A DNA stretch of 64,000 nucleotides from Oceanimonas doudoroffii (GTDB lineage Bacteria > Pseudomonadota > Gammaproteobacteria > Enterobacterales > Aeromonadaceae). Below are positions 50,806 to 59,532 of this stretch, piece after piece. The stretch lies in the NCBI RefSeq assembly GCF_002242685.1, contig NZ_NBIM01000001.1, positions 1,860,001 through 1,924,000 of the forward strand, written 5' to 3'. Within the stretch, counting starts at the first letter, position 1. Each line of letters starts with the position of its first letter. The notes below the pieces were generated by a model. That model was not told where the DNA came from and made no database searches. It saw only the letters and a program-made list of their open reading frames with translations. The position numbers and the translations under genes are program-made.

Positions 50806-52334
50806 GAGTGCTGTTCGGAAGCTACCGGGAATCGCGCCCGCCGCTCCAGATCATCAAGATCAATGGTATTGCGCATATATTGGGTGCTGGCATCAAACAG
50901 CGGCTGATGATCCCAGGTGGTCACCTTGCCGGTGCTCAGCGCCCTGGATACCAGCCTGCGTCGGCGCTGGCTCGCGATCACTTCGCCATGCAGACGATCG
51001 TAGTCCCAGCGTGAGGCAATCTCGGTGCGGAATTCGCGGCAAAGGTCCTGATATGCCGAATCCTGAGCCAGGTTATTAAGCTCCAGAGGATCCGCTTCCA
51101 GATCAAACAACTGTTCCGGATCGGGCGCCGAATACACAAACTTGTAGCGGCCACGGCGAATCATCAGCAGCGGGGCAATGGCCCCTTCCCCCAGATACTC
51201 GCCAATCACCTCGTCGTGGCCACCGGTTCCATTGAGATGCGGCAGCAGGCTGCGGCCATCCAGAGGGGCCGCGTATTCAGGCGCCACATTGTTGTTTGCC
51301 AGCTCGGCAAAGGTGGGCAACAGATCCATGGTGGAGACCGACTCACTGACGCGCTTCGGTGCAAAGCGGACAGGGGCATGAACAATCATCGGCACCCGGG
51401 CCGAGCCTTCAAACCAGCTCATCTTGTACCAGAGGCCGCGCTCGCCCAGCATGTCGCCGTGATCGCCGGAGAACACGATAATGGTGTCCTGATCCAGGCC
51501 GGTTTCCTTCAATACGCTGAGCACAGAGCCAATTTGATCATCCACATAACTGATGGATCCGTAGTAGGCATGGCGCGCATTGCGGATCTGGGCGTCGGTA
51601 AGGGTGCGCTCGTCCAGCTGATAGACATGACGCAAACGACGGGAATGGGGATCCGCCAGTGCTTGGGAGAAAGGCACCTTGGGCATGTCGATCTCGTCGT
51701 GATCGTAACGATCCCAGTACTGCTGCGGAATGGTATAAGGGTCGTGGGGATGAGTCAGCGAGACCGTCAGACAGAACGGCCGCGGCTCGCCATTGCGCGC
51801 GTAGTCATACAGGAAGCGCCGAGCCCGAAAGCTGACCTCATCATCGAAGTCCAGCTGGTTGGAACGCACGCAGGGGCCGGCCTGGGTCACCGAAGACATG
51901 TTGTGGTAATAGCTGGGGCGGGTTTCAAAATCCTCCCAGTTGACGAACCAGCCATAGTCGGCCGGATAGATGTCAGTCGTCAGCCGCTGTTCAAAGCCGT
52001 GCAACTGATCCGGACCACAAAAATGCATCTTGCCGGACAGCGCGGTAAAGTAGCCGGCATCCCGCAGGTAATGAGCGAAAGTGGGAATATCGGCGGGAAA
52101 GTCGGCGGCGTTGTCATATCCACCGATGCGCGATGGCAGCTGGCCAGACATCAGGGTAAAGCGGGACGGTGCGCACAGCGGGCTGTTGCAGTAGGCCGAA
52201 TCAAACACCACTCCTTCGTCCGCCAGGCGGGATAAATGGGGTGTTCTGACCAAAGGGTGACCGTAAAAGGGCAGTGACGAGGTGGCCATTTGGTCGGCCA
52301 TAAGAAACAGAATATTGGGCTGCTTGGCAGTCAT
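50802..52334 (-). CDS. betC: Choline-sulfatase BetC
   Basis: Hydrolyses choline-O-sulfate to choline and sulfate in the cytoplasm. 510 residues from ATG 52334 (MTAKQPNILFLMADQM); the open frame to 52406 is not homologous. Type I sulfatase signature: Cys54 in CAPSRFTLMSGQ, to be converted to formylglycine, plus the metal Asp near residue 14 and the FSGDHGDMLGERGLWYKMSW segment. The C-terminal end has the choline-sulfatase-specific tail (WDHQPLFDASTQYMRN). First gene of the operon. Confidence 0.95.
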   Translation of the reverse strand: MTAKQPNILFLMADQMATSSLPFYGHPLVRTPHLSRLADEGVVFDSAYCNSPLCAPSRFTLMSGQLPSRIGGYDNAADFPADIPTFAHYLRDAGYFTALSGKMHFCGPDQLHGFEQRLTTDIYPADYGWFVNWEDFETRPSYYHNMSSVTQAGPCVRSNQLDFDDEVSFRARRFLYDYARNGEPRPFCLTVSLTHPHDPYTIPQQYWDRYDHDEIDMPKVPFSQALADPHSRRLRHVYQLDERTLTDAQIRNARHAYYGSISYVDDQIGSVLSVLKETGLDQDTIIVFSGDHGDMLGERGLWYKMSWFEGSARVPMIVHAPVRFAPKRVSESVSTMDLLPTFAELANNNVAPEYAAPLDGRSLLPHLNGTGGHDEVIGEYLGEGAIAPLLMIRRGRYKFVYSAPDPEQLFDLEADPLELNNLAQDSAYQDLCREFRTEIASRWDYDRLHGEVIASQRRRRLVSRALSTGKVTTWDHQPLFDASTQYMRNTIDLDDLERRARFPVASEQHS

Positions 52335-52437
52335 GAATGGGCTCTCCCTGAGTCGTTGACATCGCCGGACGTCGGCACTGTAGCCAGTCTCCCAGTCACC
52401 CCTCATGCTGTAAACTCGTTAAATTTTTATGTCTGCA

Positions 52438-52470
52438 ATTAGCTCAGCTAATGTTATGAATGAATAACAT
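52438..52470. promoter_or_regulatory. Operator-like palindromes between betC and the LysR gene
   Basis: Two overlapping perfect inverted repeats: ATTAGCT-C-AGCTAAT (52438-52452) and ATGTTAT-N6-ATAACAT (52451-52470). The second has the T-N11-A form of LysR-type binding sites. AGCTAATGTT recurs at 52547-52556, over the LysR start codon. This fits activation of betC and autoregulation by the divergent regulator. Confidence 0.65.
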
Positions 52471-52551
52471 CATGTCGTAAATCGGCATTCCTGCATCAAC
52501 CGGGCGCCACTATAGTGGTCCTCTGATATAGCATGAACATCTACTGAGCTA

Positions 52552-53508
52552 ATGTTGTTACTGAACAGAACCGTGTCCCCCAACAGCCTGCGGGTCTTCG
52601 AGGTTGCGGCCCGCCAGCTGAATTTTACCGCGGCGGCCAGAGAGCTGCGCTCAACCCAGTCGGCGGTCAGCCAGCACATTCGCACCCTGGAAGAGCAGCT
52701 GGGTCTGCCGTTATTTGAGCGGGTCTATCGTGGCGTCAGGCTCACCGACGCAGGCCAGGCACTGTTTGCCAGTGTACGAGAAGGGTTCAGCACCATGGAG
52801 CGCACCCTGGAGCGCCTTCAGCAACAGCACCGTCATCCCAGGGTCAATATTCTCACCGACTTCTCGTTTGCCGCTTACTGGCTGATGCCGCGACTGCCGC
52901 TGTTTCGCCGCCTTCACCCCCAGATTGACGTACGCATCATGACCAATCAGGGCGTACTGGACTGGAAAGACAAGGAAGTCGATGTTGCCATCGTGTTCTG
53001 TGACGAACAAACCCTGGCAAACGTGCCACGATTACTGCCCGAAGTCGTATTTCCGGTTTGCAGCCCCGCCTTTCTGCAGGAGCATGGTCCTTTTGATGAT
53101 CTTGCTCAACTGGCCGATGCGCCGCTGCTGACGCTCACGGCCGATCAGGGCCAGAGCTGGATGGACTGGCCCGGCTACTTTCAGCAGCGGGCCGGCATCA
53201 ACCACCTGCACCCTTCAGAGCTGACATTCAACAACTATACCCTGTTGTTACAGGCGGTTATCGCGGGCCAGGGCATTGGCATGGGTTGGCGGGGGCTGGT
53301 TGACGGCTTGCTGGAAAGCGGCATTCTGGTCGCCCTGGATACGCAACCGCTCCACTCTCGACGTGGCTATGGACTGATCGATATTCAGCCCGACGACAAT
53401 AGCGAAGCCAAACAGGCACTGCAGCAATGGATACTGACCTGTGCCATACAAAGTACATCAATGACTCCCCACCGCCTTGCTGAGGGCAACCCTGCTTCCA
53501 CCAGTTAA
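52552..53508 (+). CDS. LysR-family regulator of choline-sulfate use
   Basis: 318 residues. N-terminal helix-turn-helix (SLRVFEVAARQLNFTAAARE, then TQSAVSQHIRTLEEQLGLPLFER), followed by a periplasmic-binding-like effector domain. Similar in arrangement to the LysR regulators found beside betC in Pseudomonas and rhizobia. Divergent from betC with palindromes in the gap. Effector is probably choline-sulfate or choline, by context only. Confidence 0.88.
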   Translation: MLLLNRTVSPNSLRVFEVAARQLNFTAAARELRSTQSAVSQHIRTLEEQLGLPLFERVYRGVRLTDAGQALFASVREGFSTMERTLERLQQQHRHPRVNILTDFSFAAYWLMPRLPLFRRLHPQIDVRIMTNQGVLDWKDKEVDVAIVFCDEQTLANVPRLLPEVVFPVCSPAFLQEHGPFDDLAQLADAPLLTLTADQGQSWMDWPGYFQQRAGINHLHPSELTFNNYTLLLQAVIAGQGIGMGWRGLVDGLLESGILVALDTQPLHSRRGYGLIDIQPDDNSEAKQALQQWILTCAIQSTSMTPHRLAEGNPASTS

Positions 53509-53526
53509 CCCAGTCCGTTGTTCGGC

Positions 53527-54207
53527 TCACAACGCCCAGCGGCGCAGCAGGTTGTGATAGACCCCGGTGAGCTGAATGCTGGCTTCGCTGTCGCTGCCCA
53601 GTTGCTGGTTGAGGCTCTGAATGCCGGTATCCAGATCAAACAGCAGGCTGCGCTGGCCGTCGTCCCGTACCATGCTCTGAATCCAGAAAAAGGAGCTGAT
53701 GCGCGCGCCCTGCGTCACCGGCAGCACCTTGTGCAGGCTGGAGGATGGGTACAAGATCAGATCGCCGGCGGGCAGCTTGACGCTGTGGGCACCATAGGTG
53801 TCTTCCACCACCAGCTCGCCCCCTTCGTATTCATCCGGGTCACAGAAAAACAGGGTGGCCGATAGGTCGGTGCGAATACGCTCGCCCGTAACCGGATTCA
53901 TGCGAATGGCGTTATCCACATGAATGCCAAACGACTGGCCGCCCTGGTAACAGTTGAACAACGGCGGAAAAATTTTCTCCGGCAAGGCCGCGGCCACAAA
54001 CAGCGGATGACGAGACAGTGCCTCGGTGATCAGCTTGCCGATGGCCCTGCCGGTGTCACTGTCTTCGGGTAATTGCAGGTTGTTCTTGGCCTGGGCCGAC
54101 TGAAAGCCGGCGGTGGCATTGCCATCTACCCATTGTGCGGCCAATAGACGCTCACGGCATTCGGTCACCTGCTCGGCGCTCAATACGCCGGGTATATGCA
54201 GCATCAT
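53527..54207 (-). CDS. Fe(II)/2-oxoglutarate dioxygenase (PiuC/YbiX family)
   Basis: 226 residues, PKHD-type hydroxylase. The iron ligands are HVDNAI (His, Asp) and the His of SSSLHKV; the downstream Arg binds 2-oxoglutarate. [20 protein letters not shown] and [12 protein letters not shown] match E. coli YbiX. Start at ATG 54207 ([10 protein letters not shown]). E. coli has fiu and ybiX adjacent, and the receptor upstream here fits that pair. Exact substrate unknown. Confidence 0.9.
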   Translation of the reverse strand: MMLHIPGVLSAEQVTECRERLLAAQWVDGNATAGFQSAQAKNNLQLPEDSDTGRAIGKLITEALSRHPLFVAAALPEKIFPPLFNCYQGGQSFGIHVDNAIRMNPVTGERIRTDLSATLFFCDPDEYEGGELVVEDTYGAHSVKLPAGDLILYPSSSLHKVLPVTQGARISSFFWIQSMVRDDGQRSLLFDLDTGIQSLNQQLGSDSEASIQLTGVYHNLLRRWAL

Positions 54208-54236
54208 GGTGAAATTCTCTTTTCCTGATAATGAAT

Positions 54237-54256
54237 AAAGCCCCATCAGGGGCTTT
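54237..54256 (-). terminator. Terminator-like hairpin between receptor and dioxygenase genes
   Basis: A perfect 8-bp stem AAAGCCCC/GGGGCTTT with ATCA loop, 75 bases after the receptor stop and 30 before the dioxygenase ATG. On the minus strand it has only a weak T-run, so it may reduce read-through into the dioxygenase gene. Confidence 0.6.
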
Positions 54257-54331
54257 GTTTAAATATACGGCCATTGGAACGCAGGCGGCTCGACTGCATC
54301 AGCGCCCCAGGGACACCCGCGCCCCATTAAA

Positions 54332-56524
54332 TCAGAACCGGTAGTTGGCAGACAGCACGGCGGAGCGGCCGTCACCCAGCTCAACAGCGGAGCTGCGAGT
54401 GTCGGTGCCCGGACGACCACGCACCCGTTCCACATATTCCTCGTCAAACAGGTTATTGACGTTCAGCTGAAGGCTGAAGGCGTCGGTGACCTGGTAAGAC
54501 GCCATGGCATTATGCACCCAGTAGCTGTCGATCTTGGCATCCACATCAGACGCCACGTAGCGAGAGCCCACATAACGGGCGCCATAGCCCAGCTCCACGC
54601 CCGGCAGGATTTCATAGGTGGTCCACAGGTTGGCGCTGTTACGTGGTGTATTGCCCAGCGGCTGCCCCTCGGAATCGCGGCCACCCGCTTGTGGCGCCGC
54701 CACTGACTTCAGGGTTTCGCTGTCGAGGAAAGTGTAGTTGGCAAATACCTTCCATTGCTCGGTCAGCACACCGGTCAGGCCCACTTCCACGCCCTGCACC
54801 CGCTGCTCGCCGGCCAGTTCCAGCTCGTTGGTCAACTCATTGGTTTCACGGGCATTGGTCTTGTCGACCCGGAACAGGGCACCGTCCAGGCCCAGGCGGC
54901 CATCCAGTAGCTCCCACTTGGTACCCAGTTCCCAGGTCTCGTTTTTCTCGGGCTCAAGGTTTTCACCAGAGACCCTTCCCGAGGTGGCAAGAGCCTCTGC
55001 CGCCGGGTTAAAGGAAGTGCCATAGGCCAGATAAATACGGCCGTTCTCGGCAGGCTTGTAAACGATACCGGCGCGGCCACTGAACATCTGATCGCTGCTG
55101 GAGGCAGTATCGCCACTGACCTTGTTGGTGGTTTCGCCGGAAATCCAGTCGTGGCGCAGGCCCAGGCTCAGATCCCACTGCGGGGCAAGCGTAATGGTAT
55201 CAAACACATAGAGGGCACGGGTATCAAGCTCGGCATCGGTACCGCCGGAATTGGCGTAGCTGGTGGGGCCGGTCCATTTACCCGGCGGGTTGTAAAGATC
55301 AAAGCCGCCGGCCGGGTAATTGCCGCTCAGGTTGTAACTGCCGGTGGTCAGATCATAGGTTTCCCGGGAGATCTCGCCGCCCACCAGCATATCGTGCTTA
55401 AAGGCACCGGTGTCGAACTCAAAGGCCAGACCGGTCTGGTTGATCCACATCTCGGTCTGGGCATCCCGGCGATAGGCCTGCGGGCCGGCGGGAAGGTAAT
55501 TACCCTCGGGCACTCCGGCAGTGTTGACGTGAGACGCAGAAATGGTGGTATCCCGATCTACCCGGCTGTAACGGGTCTGGTTCTCGATGCGGGCGGTGTC
55601 GCTCAGTTCGTGTTCCAGCTTCAGGGTAACGGCGTCGGACTGAATCTTTTCCTCGTCCAGGTTGCGCCAGCCAAAGTAGCTCTCCCGATCCACGCCGGGC
55701 AGCACCTTGCCGTCCCGGGCCGGCAGGCCGTAGTCGGGCAGGTTGTCGTCCTGCTGGTGAAAATAGCTCAGGGTGGCCTGGGTCTGCTCGCTCAGGCCAA
55801 TGGTCACGGACGGTGCAATGCCGAAGCGCTCACGGTCGATATTGTTGCGGCCGGGCACGTCGTTTTCGTGAACCATCAGGTTAATACGGGCGGCGCTGTT
55901 AACGCCTACGTCGTCCAGGGTGGTGTTGGCGTCCAGGGTCATACGACGGTATTCGTCGGTGCCCAGGCTGGCGCCGATTTCGGCGAAGTCACGCTGTTGG
56001 GGAGCCTTGCTCACCTGGTTGATGGCGCCTCCCGTGGTGCCGGCACCGCCAAACACCGAGTTGGGCCCCTTCAGCACTTCCACCTGCTCGATGTTGAAGG
56101 TGTCGGTACGGTTGTTCTGGCTGCTGTCGCGCAGGCCATCGATCTGCATGTTGGAGTTGGCACTGAACCCACGAATGTTGATCTTGTCGCCGGAGCCACC
56201 GCCGCCCTCGCCCGCATCAAAGGTAATGCCGGATACATTGGACAGCACCTGGCGCAGGCTCAGGGCCTGCTGCTCCTTGATCACTTCCTTCGGCACCACG
56301 GTCACGGTCTGGGGGGTGTCCAGCAACGGCTTCACATACTTGCTCGATGCCGACGCCTCGGTCTTGTAGCCCTGCTCGCGGGACTCCTTGACCAGTACGG
56401 TATCCAGACGGGTTACGTCTTCCTGGGCATGGGCCGGTACCGCCAGGCTGGCCACGGCCAAGCCGACCGCCGAGCCGATCATGGTTTTGGGGGGAAGTGC
56501 GGTTGAGCGAATAAAGGTGCGCAC
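54332..56524 (-). CDS. TonB-dependent siderophore receptor (Fiu-like)
   Basis: About 730 residues, outer membrane. Signal sequence ending VPAHAQ, then the plug domain (TPQTVTVVPKEVIKEQQA; GFSANSNMQIDGLRD; EQVEVLKGPNSVFGGAG) and a 22-strand barrel ending in ...LSANYRF with the C-terminal Phe. Start chosen at GTG 56524, which is 6 bases from GAGGAG; the TTG at 56530 has no spacing. The catecholate-type assignment comes from plug similarity to Fiu and the adjoining PiuC-like gene. A Fur-like site lies upstream. Confidence 0.9.
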   Translation of the reverse strand: MRTFIRSTALPPKTMIGSAVGLAVASLAVPAHAQEDVTRLDTVLVKESREQGYKTEASASSKYVKPLLDTPQTVTVVPKEVIKEQQALSLRQVLSNVSGITFDAGEGGGGSGDKINIRGFSANSNMQIDGLRDSSQNNRTDTFNIEQVEVLKGPNSVFGGAGTTGGAINQVSKAPQQRDFAEIGASLGTDEYRRMTLDANTTLDDVGVNSAARINLMVHENDVPGRNNIDRERFGIAPSVTIGLSEQTQATLSYFHQQDDNLPDYGLPARDGKVLPGVDRESYFGWRNLDEEKIQSDAVTLKLEHELSDTARIENQTRYSRVDRDTTISASHVNTAGVPEGNYLPAGPQAYRRDAQTEMWINQTGLAFEFDTGAFKHDMLVGGEISRETYDLTTGSYNLSGNYPAGGFDLYNPPGKWTGPTSYANSGGTDAELDTRALYVFDTITLAPQWDLSLGLRHDWISGETTNKVSGDTASSSDQMFSGRAGIVYKPAENGRIYLAYGTSFNPAAEALATSGRVSGENLEPEKNETWELGTKWELLDGRLGLDGALFRVDKTNARETNELTNELELAGEQRVQGVEVGLTGVLTEQWKVFANYTFLDSETLKSVAAPQAGGRDSEGQPLGNTPRNSANLWTTYEILPGVELGYGARYVGSRYVASDVDAKIDSYWVHNAMASYQVTDAFSLQLNVNNLFDEEYVERVRGRPGTDTRSSAVELGDGRSAVLSANYRF

Positions 56525-56548
56525 TGACAACTCCTCGATACAAGTTAA

Positions 56549-56563
56549 TTATAAGAATTATTG
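56549..56563. promoter_or_regulatory. Candidate Fur box upstream of the siderophore receptor
   Basis: TTATAAG-A-ATTATTG matches the 7-1-7 Fur pattern at about 11 of 15 positions, 25 bases upstream of the GTG start. A second partial half-site (TGAGAATGAG on the minus strand) lies near 56583. Confidence 0.5.
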
Positions 56564-56654
56564 CCACTTCAAAAAGGCGACTCATTCTCATTTATTGTTT
56601 AATCGAGATCAATGCAAAATGTGACTTTTGTTACAAATGTGTCAGCGGCGCGCA

Positions 56655-56680
56655 TAAAAAAGCCAGCCCGAGGGCTGGCT
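56655..56680 (-). terminator. Intrinsic terminator of acnB
   Basis: A perfect 9-bp stem (AGCCAGCCC at 56661-56669, GGGCTGGCT at 56672-56680) followed on the minus strand by six T. It lies about 40 bases after the acnB stop. Confidence 0.88.
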
Positions 56681-56718
56681 TAGGTCTGACGTTATGACTA
56701 GATAGTCATTATTGCGTC

Positions 56719-59316
56719 TTAGATGGCCTGCTTAAAAATCACCGTATCGGCCTTCTGCACGTAGCTGTCCAGCTCGTCGAAGTTCAGGTAGCGATAGGTA
56801 TCGGCGGCGGTGGCGTTCAGCTCCTGGGCGTATTCCAGGTACTCGGCCACGGTCGGCAGCTTGCCGTGAATGGCAGCCACGGCGGCCAGCTCGGCCGACG
56901 CCAGATACACGTTGGCACCCTTGCCCAGACGGTTGGGGAAGTTACGGGTGGAGGTCGACACTACGGTGGTGTTGTCGCCTACCCGCGCCTGGTTACCCAT
57001 GCACAGGGAGCAGCCCGGGATCTCGATGCGGGCACCGACCCGGCCAAAGATGCCGTAGTAGCCTTCGGCGGTCAGCTGATCCTTGTCCATCTTGGTCGGC
57101 GGTGCCACCCACAGCCGGGTCGGCAGCTGGCCCTTGAACTTGTCGAGCAGCTTGCCGGCGGCACGGAAGTGACCGATGTTGGTCATGCAGGAGCCGATGA
57201 AGATCTCGTCGATGTGCTCACCGGTCACGTCGGACAGCAGGCGGGCATCGTCGGGATCGTTCGGGGCACACAGGATCGGCTCCTTGATCTCGCTCATGTC
57301 GATTTCCAGCACGTGGGCGTACTCGGCATCGGCATCGGCTTCCATCAGCTCGGGGTTGGCCAGCCACTCTTCCATGCCCTTGATGCGGCGCTCCAGGGTG
57401 CGCTGGTCACCGTAGCCTTCGGCGATCATCCACTTCAGCATCACGATGTTGGAGTTGAGGTATTCGATGATCGGCTCTTTATCCAGCTTGATGGTACAAC
57501 CGGCGGCGGAGCGCTCGGCGGTGGCATCGGCCAGCTCAAACGCCTGCTCCACCTTCAGCTGGGGCAAGCCCTCGATTTCCAGCACCCGGCCGGAGAATTC
57601 GTTGATCTTGCCTTCCTTGGCCACGGTCAGCAGGCCGTGCTGAATGCCGTAGTAGGGAATGGCGTGCACCAGATCGCGCAGGGTGATGCCGGGCTGCATT
57701 TCGCCCTTGAAGCGCACCAGCACGGATTCCGGCATGTCCAGCGGCATCACGCCGGTGGCGGCGGCAAAGGCCACCAGGCCGGAGCCCGCCGGGAAGGAGA
57801 TGCCGATGGGGAAACGGGTGTGGGAGTCACCGCCGGTGCCCACGGTATCGGGCAGCAGCATGCGGTTCAGCCAGGAGTGGATCACGCCGTCGCCCGGACG
57901 CAGCGACACGCCGCCCCGGTTCATGATGAAGTCGGGCAGGGTGTGGTGAGTAGTCACGTCCACCGGCTTGGGATAGGCGGCGGTGTGACAGAACGACTGC
58001 ATGGTCAGATCGGCGGAGAAGCCCAGGCAGGCCAGATCCTTCAGCTCGTCCCGGGTCATCGGGCCGGTGGTGTCCTGGGAGCCGACGGTGGTCATTTTGG
58101 GCTCGCAGTACTGACCGGGGCGAACGCCGGTCACGCCGCAGGCCTTGCCCACCATCTTCTGGGCCAGGGTGTAGCCCTTGCCGGAGTCGGCCACCGGGGC
58201 CGGGCGCTTGAACACCTCGGAGGGTGCCAGACCCAGCGCTTCACGGGCCTTGTCGGTCAGGCCACGGCCGATGATCAGCGGAATACGGCCGCCGGCACGG
58301 ACTTCGTCGAGCAGCACGTCGGTCTTCAGCTTGAAGGTGCTCAGCACCTCGTCGCTGCCGTGGCGGCAAATCTTGCCCTCGTAGGGGTAAATGTCGATCA
58401 CGTCGCCGGTGTTCAGTTTGGTGACGTCGCACTCGATGGGCAGGGCGCCAGCATCTTCCATGGTGTTGAAGAAGATGGGGGCAATCTTGCCGCCAATGCA
58501 GATGCCGCCGGCGCGCTTGTTGGGCACGAACGGAATGTCGTCACCCATGTGCCAGAGCACGGAGTTGGTAGCGGACTTGCGGCTGGAGCCGGTGCCGACC
58601 ACGTCGCCCACATAGGCCAGCGGATGCCCTTTTTCCTTCAGGGCGTCAATGGCCTTGATCGGACCAATGGTGCCGTCTTCATCGGGCTCAATGCCGGGAC
58701 GGGCATTCTTCAGCATGGCCTGGGCGTGCAGCGGAATGTCGGGGCGGGACCAGGCGTCCTGGGCCGGAGACAGATCGTCGGTGTTGGTTTCGCCGGGCAC
58801 CTTGAACACGGTCATGGTGATTTTGTCGGCCAGTTTGGGGCGCTCGAGGAACCACTCGGCGTCGGCCCAGGACTGCATCACCTGCTTGGCAAATTCGTTG
58901 CCGGCCTTGGCCTTCTCGTCCACATCGTGAAAGGCGTCGAACATCAGCAGGGTGTGGCTCAGGGCCTTGGCGGCGATGGGCGCCAGCGCGGCCACGTCCA
59001 GCAGCTCAATCAGCGGGGCGATGTTGTAACCGCCCTGCATGGTACCCAGCAGCTCGGTGGCCTGCTCGGCAGACACCACCGGCGAGCTCACCTCGCCCTT
59101 GGCCACGGCGGCGAGAAAACCGGCTTTTACATAAGCGGCTTCATCAACACCAGGGGGAATGCGGGTAGAAAGGAGTTCGTAGAGGAAGGCTTCTTCGCCG
59201 GCGGGCGGGTTTTTGAGTAATTCAACCAGGGCGGCTACTTGCTCTGCATCGAGTGGCTTGGCAACCACTCCCTCTGCGGCACGTTCTTCGACGTGTTTAC
59301 GATAGGCTTCAAGCAC
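56719..59316 (-). CDS. acnB: Aconitate hydratase B
   Basis: TCA-cycle 4Fe-4S enzyme interconverting citrate and isocitrate. 865 residues, the same as E. coli AcnB. The HEAT-like N-terminal domain ([17 protein letters not shown]) and the swivelling domain come before the catalytic part. Cluster Cys are in [17 protein letters not shown] and [35 protein letters not shown] carries active-site residues. In E. coli it lies just beyond lpdA; here a patatin gene is between them. Confidence 0.98.
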   Translation of the reverse strand: MLEAYRKHVEERAAEGVVAKPLDAEQVAALVELLKNPPAGEEAFLYELLSTRIPPGVDEAAYVKAGFLAAVAKGEVSSPVVSAEQATELLGTMQGGYNIAPLIELLDVAALAPIAAKALSHTLLMFDAFHDVDEKAKAGNEFAKQVMQSWADAEWFLERPKLADKITMTVFKVPGETNTDDLSPAQDAWSRPDIPLHAQAMLKNARPGIEPDEDGTIGPIKAIDALKEKGHPLAYVGDVVGTGSSRKSATNSVLWHMGDDIPFVPNKRAGGICIGGKIAPIFFNTMEDAGALPIECDVTKLNTGDVIDIYPYEGKICRHGSDEVLSTFKLKTDVLLDEVRAGGRIPLIIGRGLTDKAREALGLAPSEVFKRPAPVADSGKGYTLAQKMVGKACGVTGVRPGQYCEPKMTTVGSQDTTGPMTRDELKDLACLGFSADLTMQSFCHTAAYPKPVDVTTHHTLPDFIMNRGGVSLRPGDGVIHSWLNRMLLPDTVGTGGDSHTRFPIGISFPAGSGLVAFAAATGVMPLDMPESVLVRFKGEMQPGITLRDLVHAIPYYGIQHGLLTVAKEGKINEFSGRVLEIEGLPQLKVEQAFELADATAERSAAGCTIKLDKEPIIEYLNSNIVMLKWMIAEGYGDQRTLERRIKGMEEWLANPELMEADADAEYAHVLEIDMSEIKEPILCAPNDPDDARLLSDVTGEHIDEIFIGSCMTNIGHFRAAGKLLDKFKGQLPTRLWVAPPTKMDKDQLTAEGYYGIFGRVGARIEIPGCSLCMGNQARVGDNTTVVSTSTRNFPNRLGKGANVYLASAELAAVAAIHGKLPTVAEYLEYAQELNATAADTYRYLNFDELDSYVQKADTVIFKQAI

Positions 59317-59532
59317 GACTGTATCCTCTTATTATCATTCGCCACCGAGGGCGTAAATGTCCTTGTAGGGGGCCAGGGGCGTCCTTCAGAACGCCGCGAA
59401 AGTATATAAGTTTTAACCATGAATTAAAATCCGGCCCACCTCCCCTTTGCTCGAATATTTGACTAACGCCATGTTTTACATGACCTTTCCATACTCTTTT
59501 GAGCACGTTCGGGATCGAACCCGCCATTCACA

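Noticed and set aside
56866..59220. 784-codon open frame antisense to acnB, and similar long antisense frames under eno, pyrG and lpdA
   Set aside because: These arise from strong codon bias and high GC in the real genes; the translations are low-complexity (Gly, His, Val, Gln-rich) without domains.
59495..59525. GTTCG-GGAT-CGAAC sequence resembling a tRNA T-arm
   Set aside because: The stem does not pair as a T-arm and no acceptor, D or anticodon arm is found around it; it is just a short palindrome after the patatin gene.
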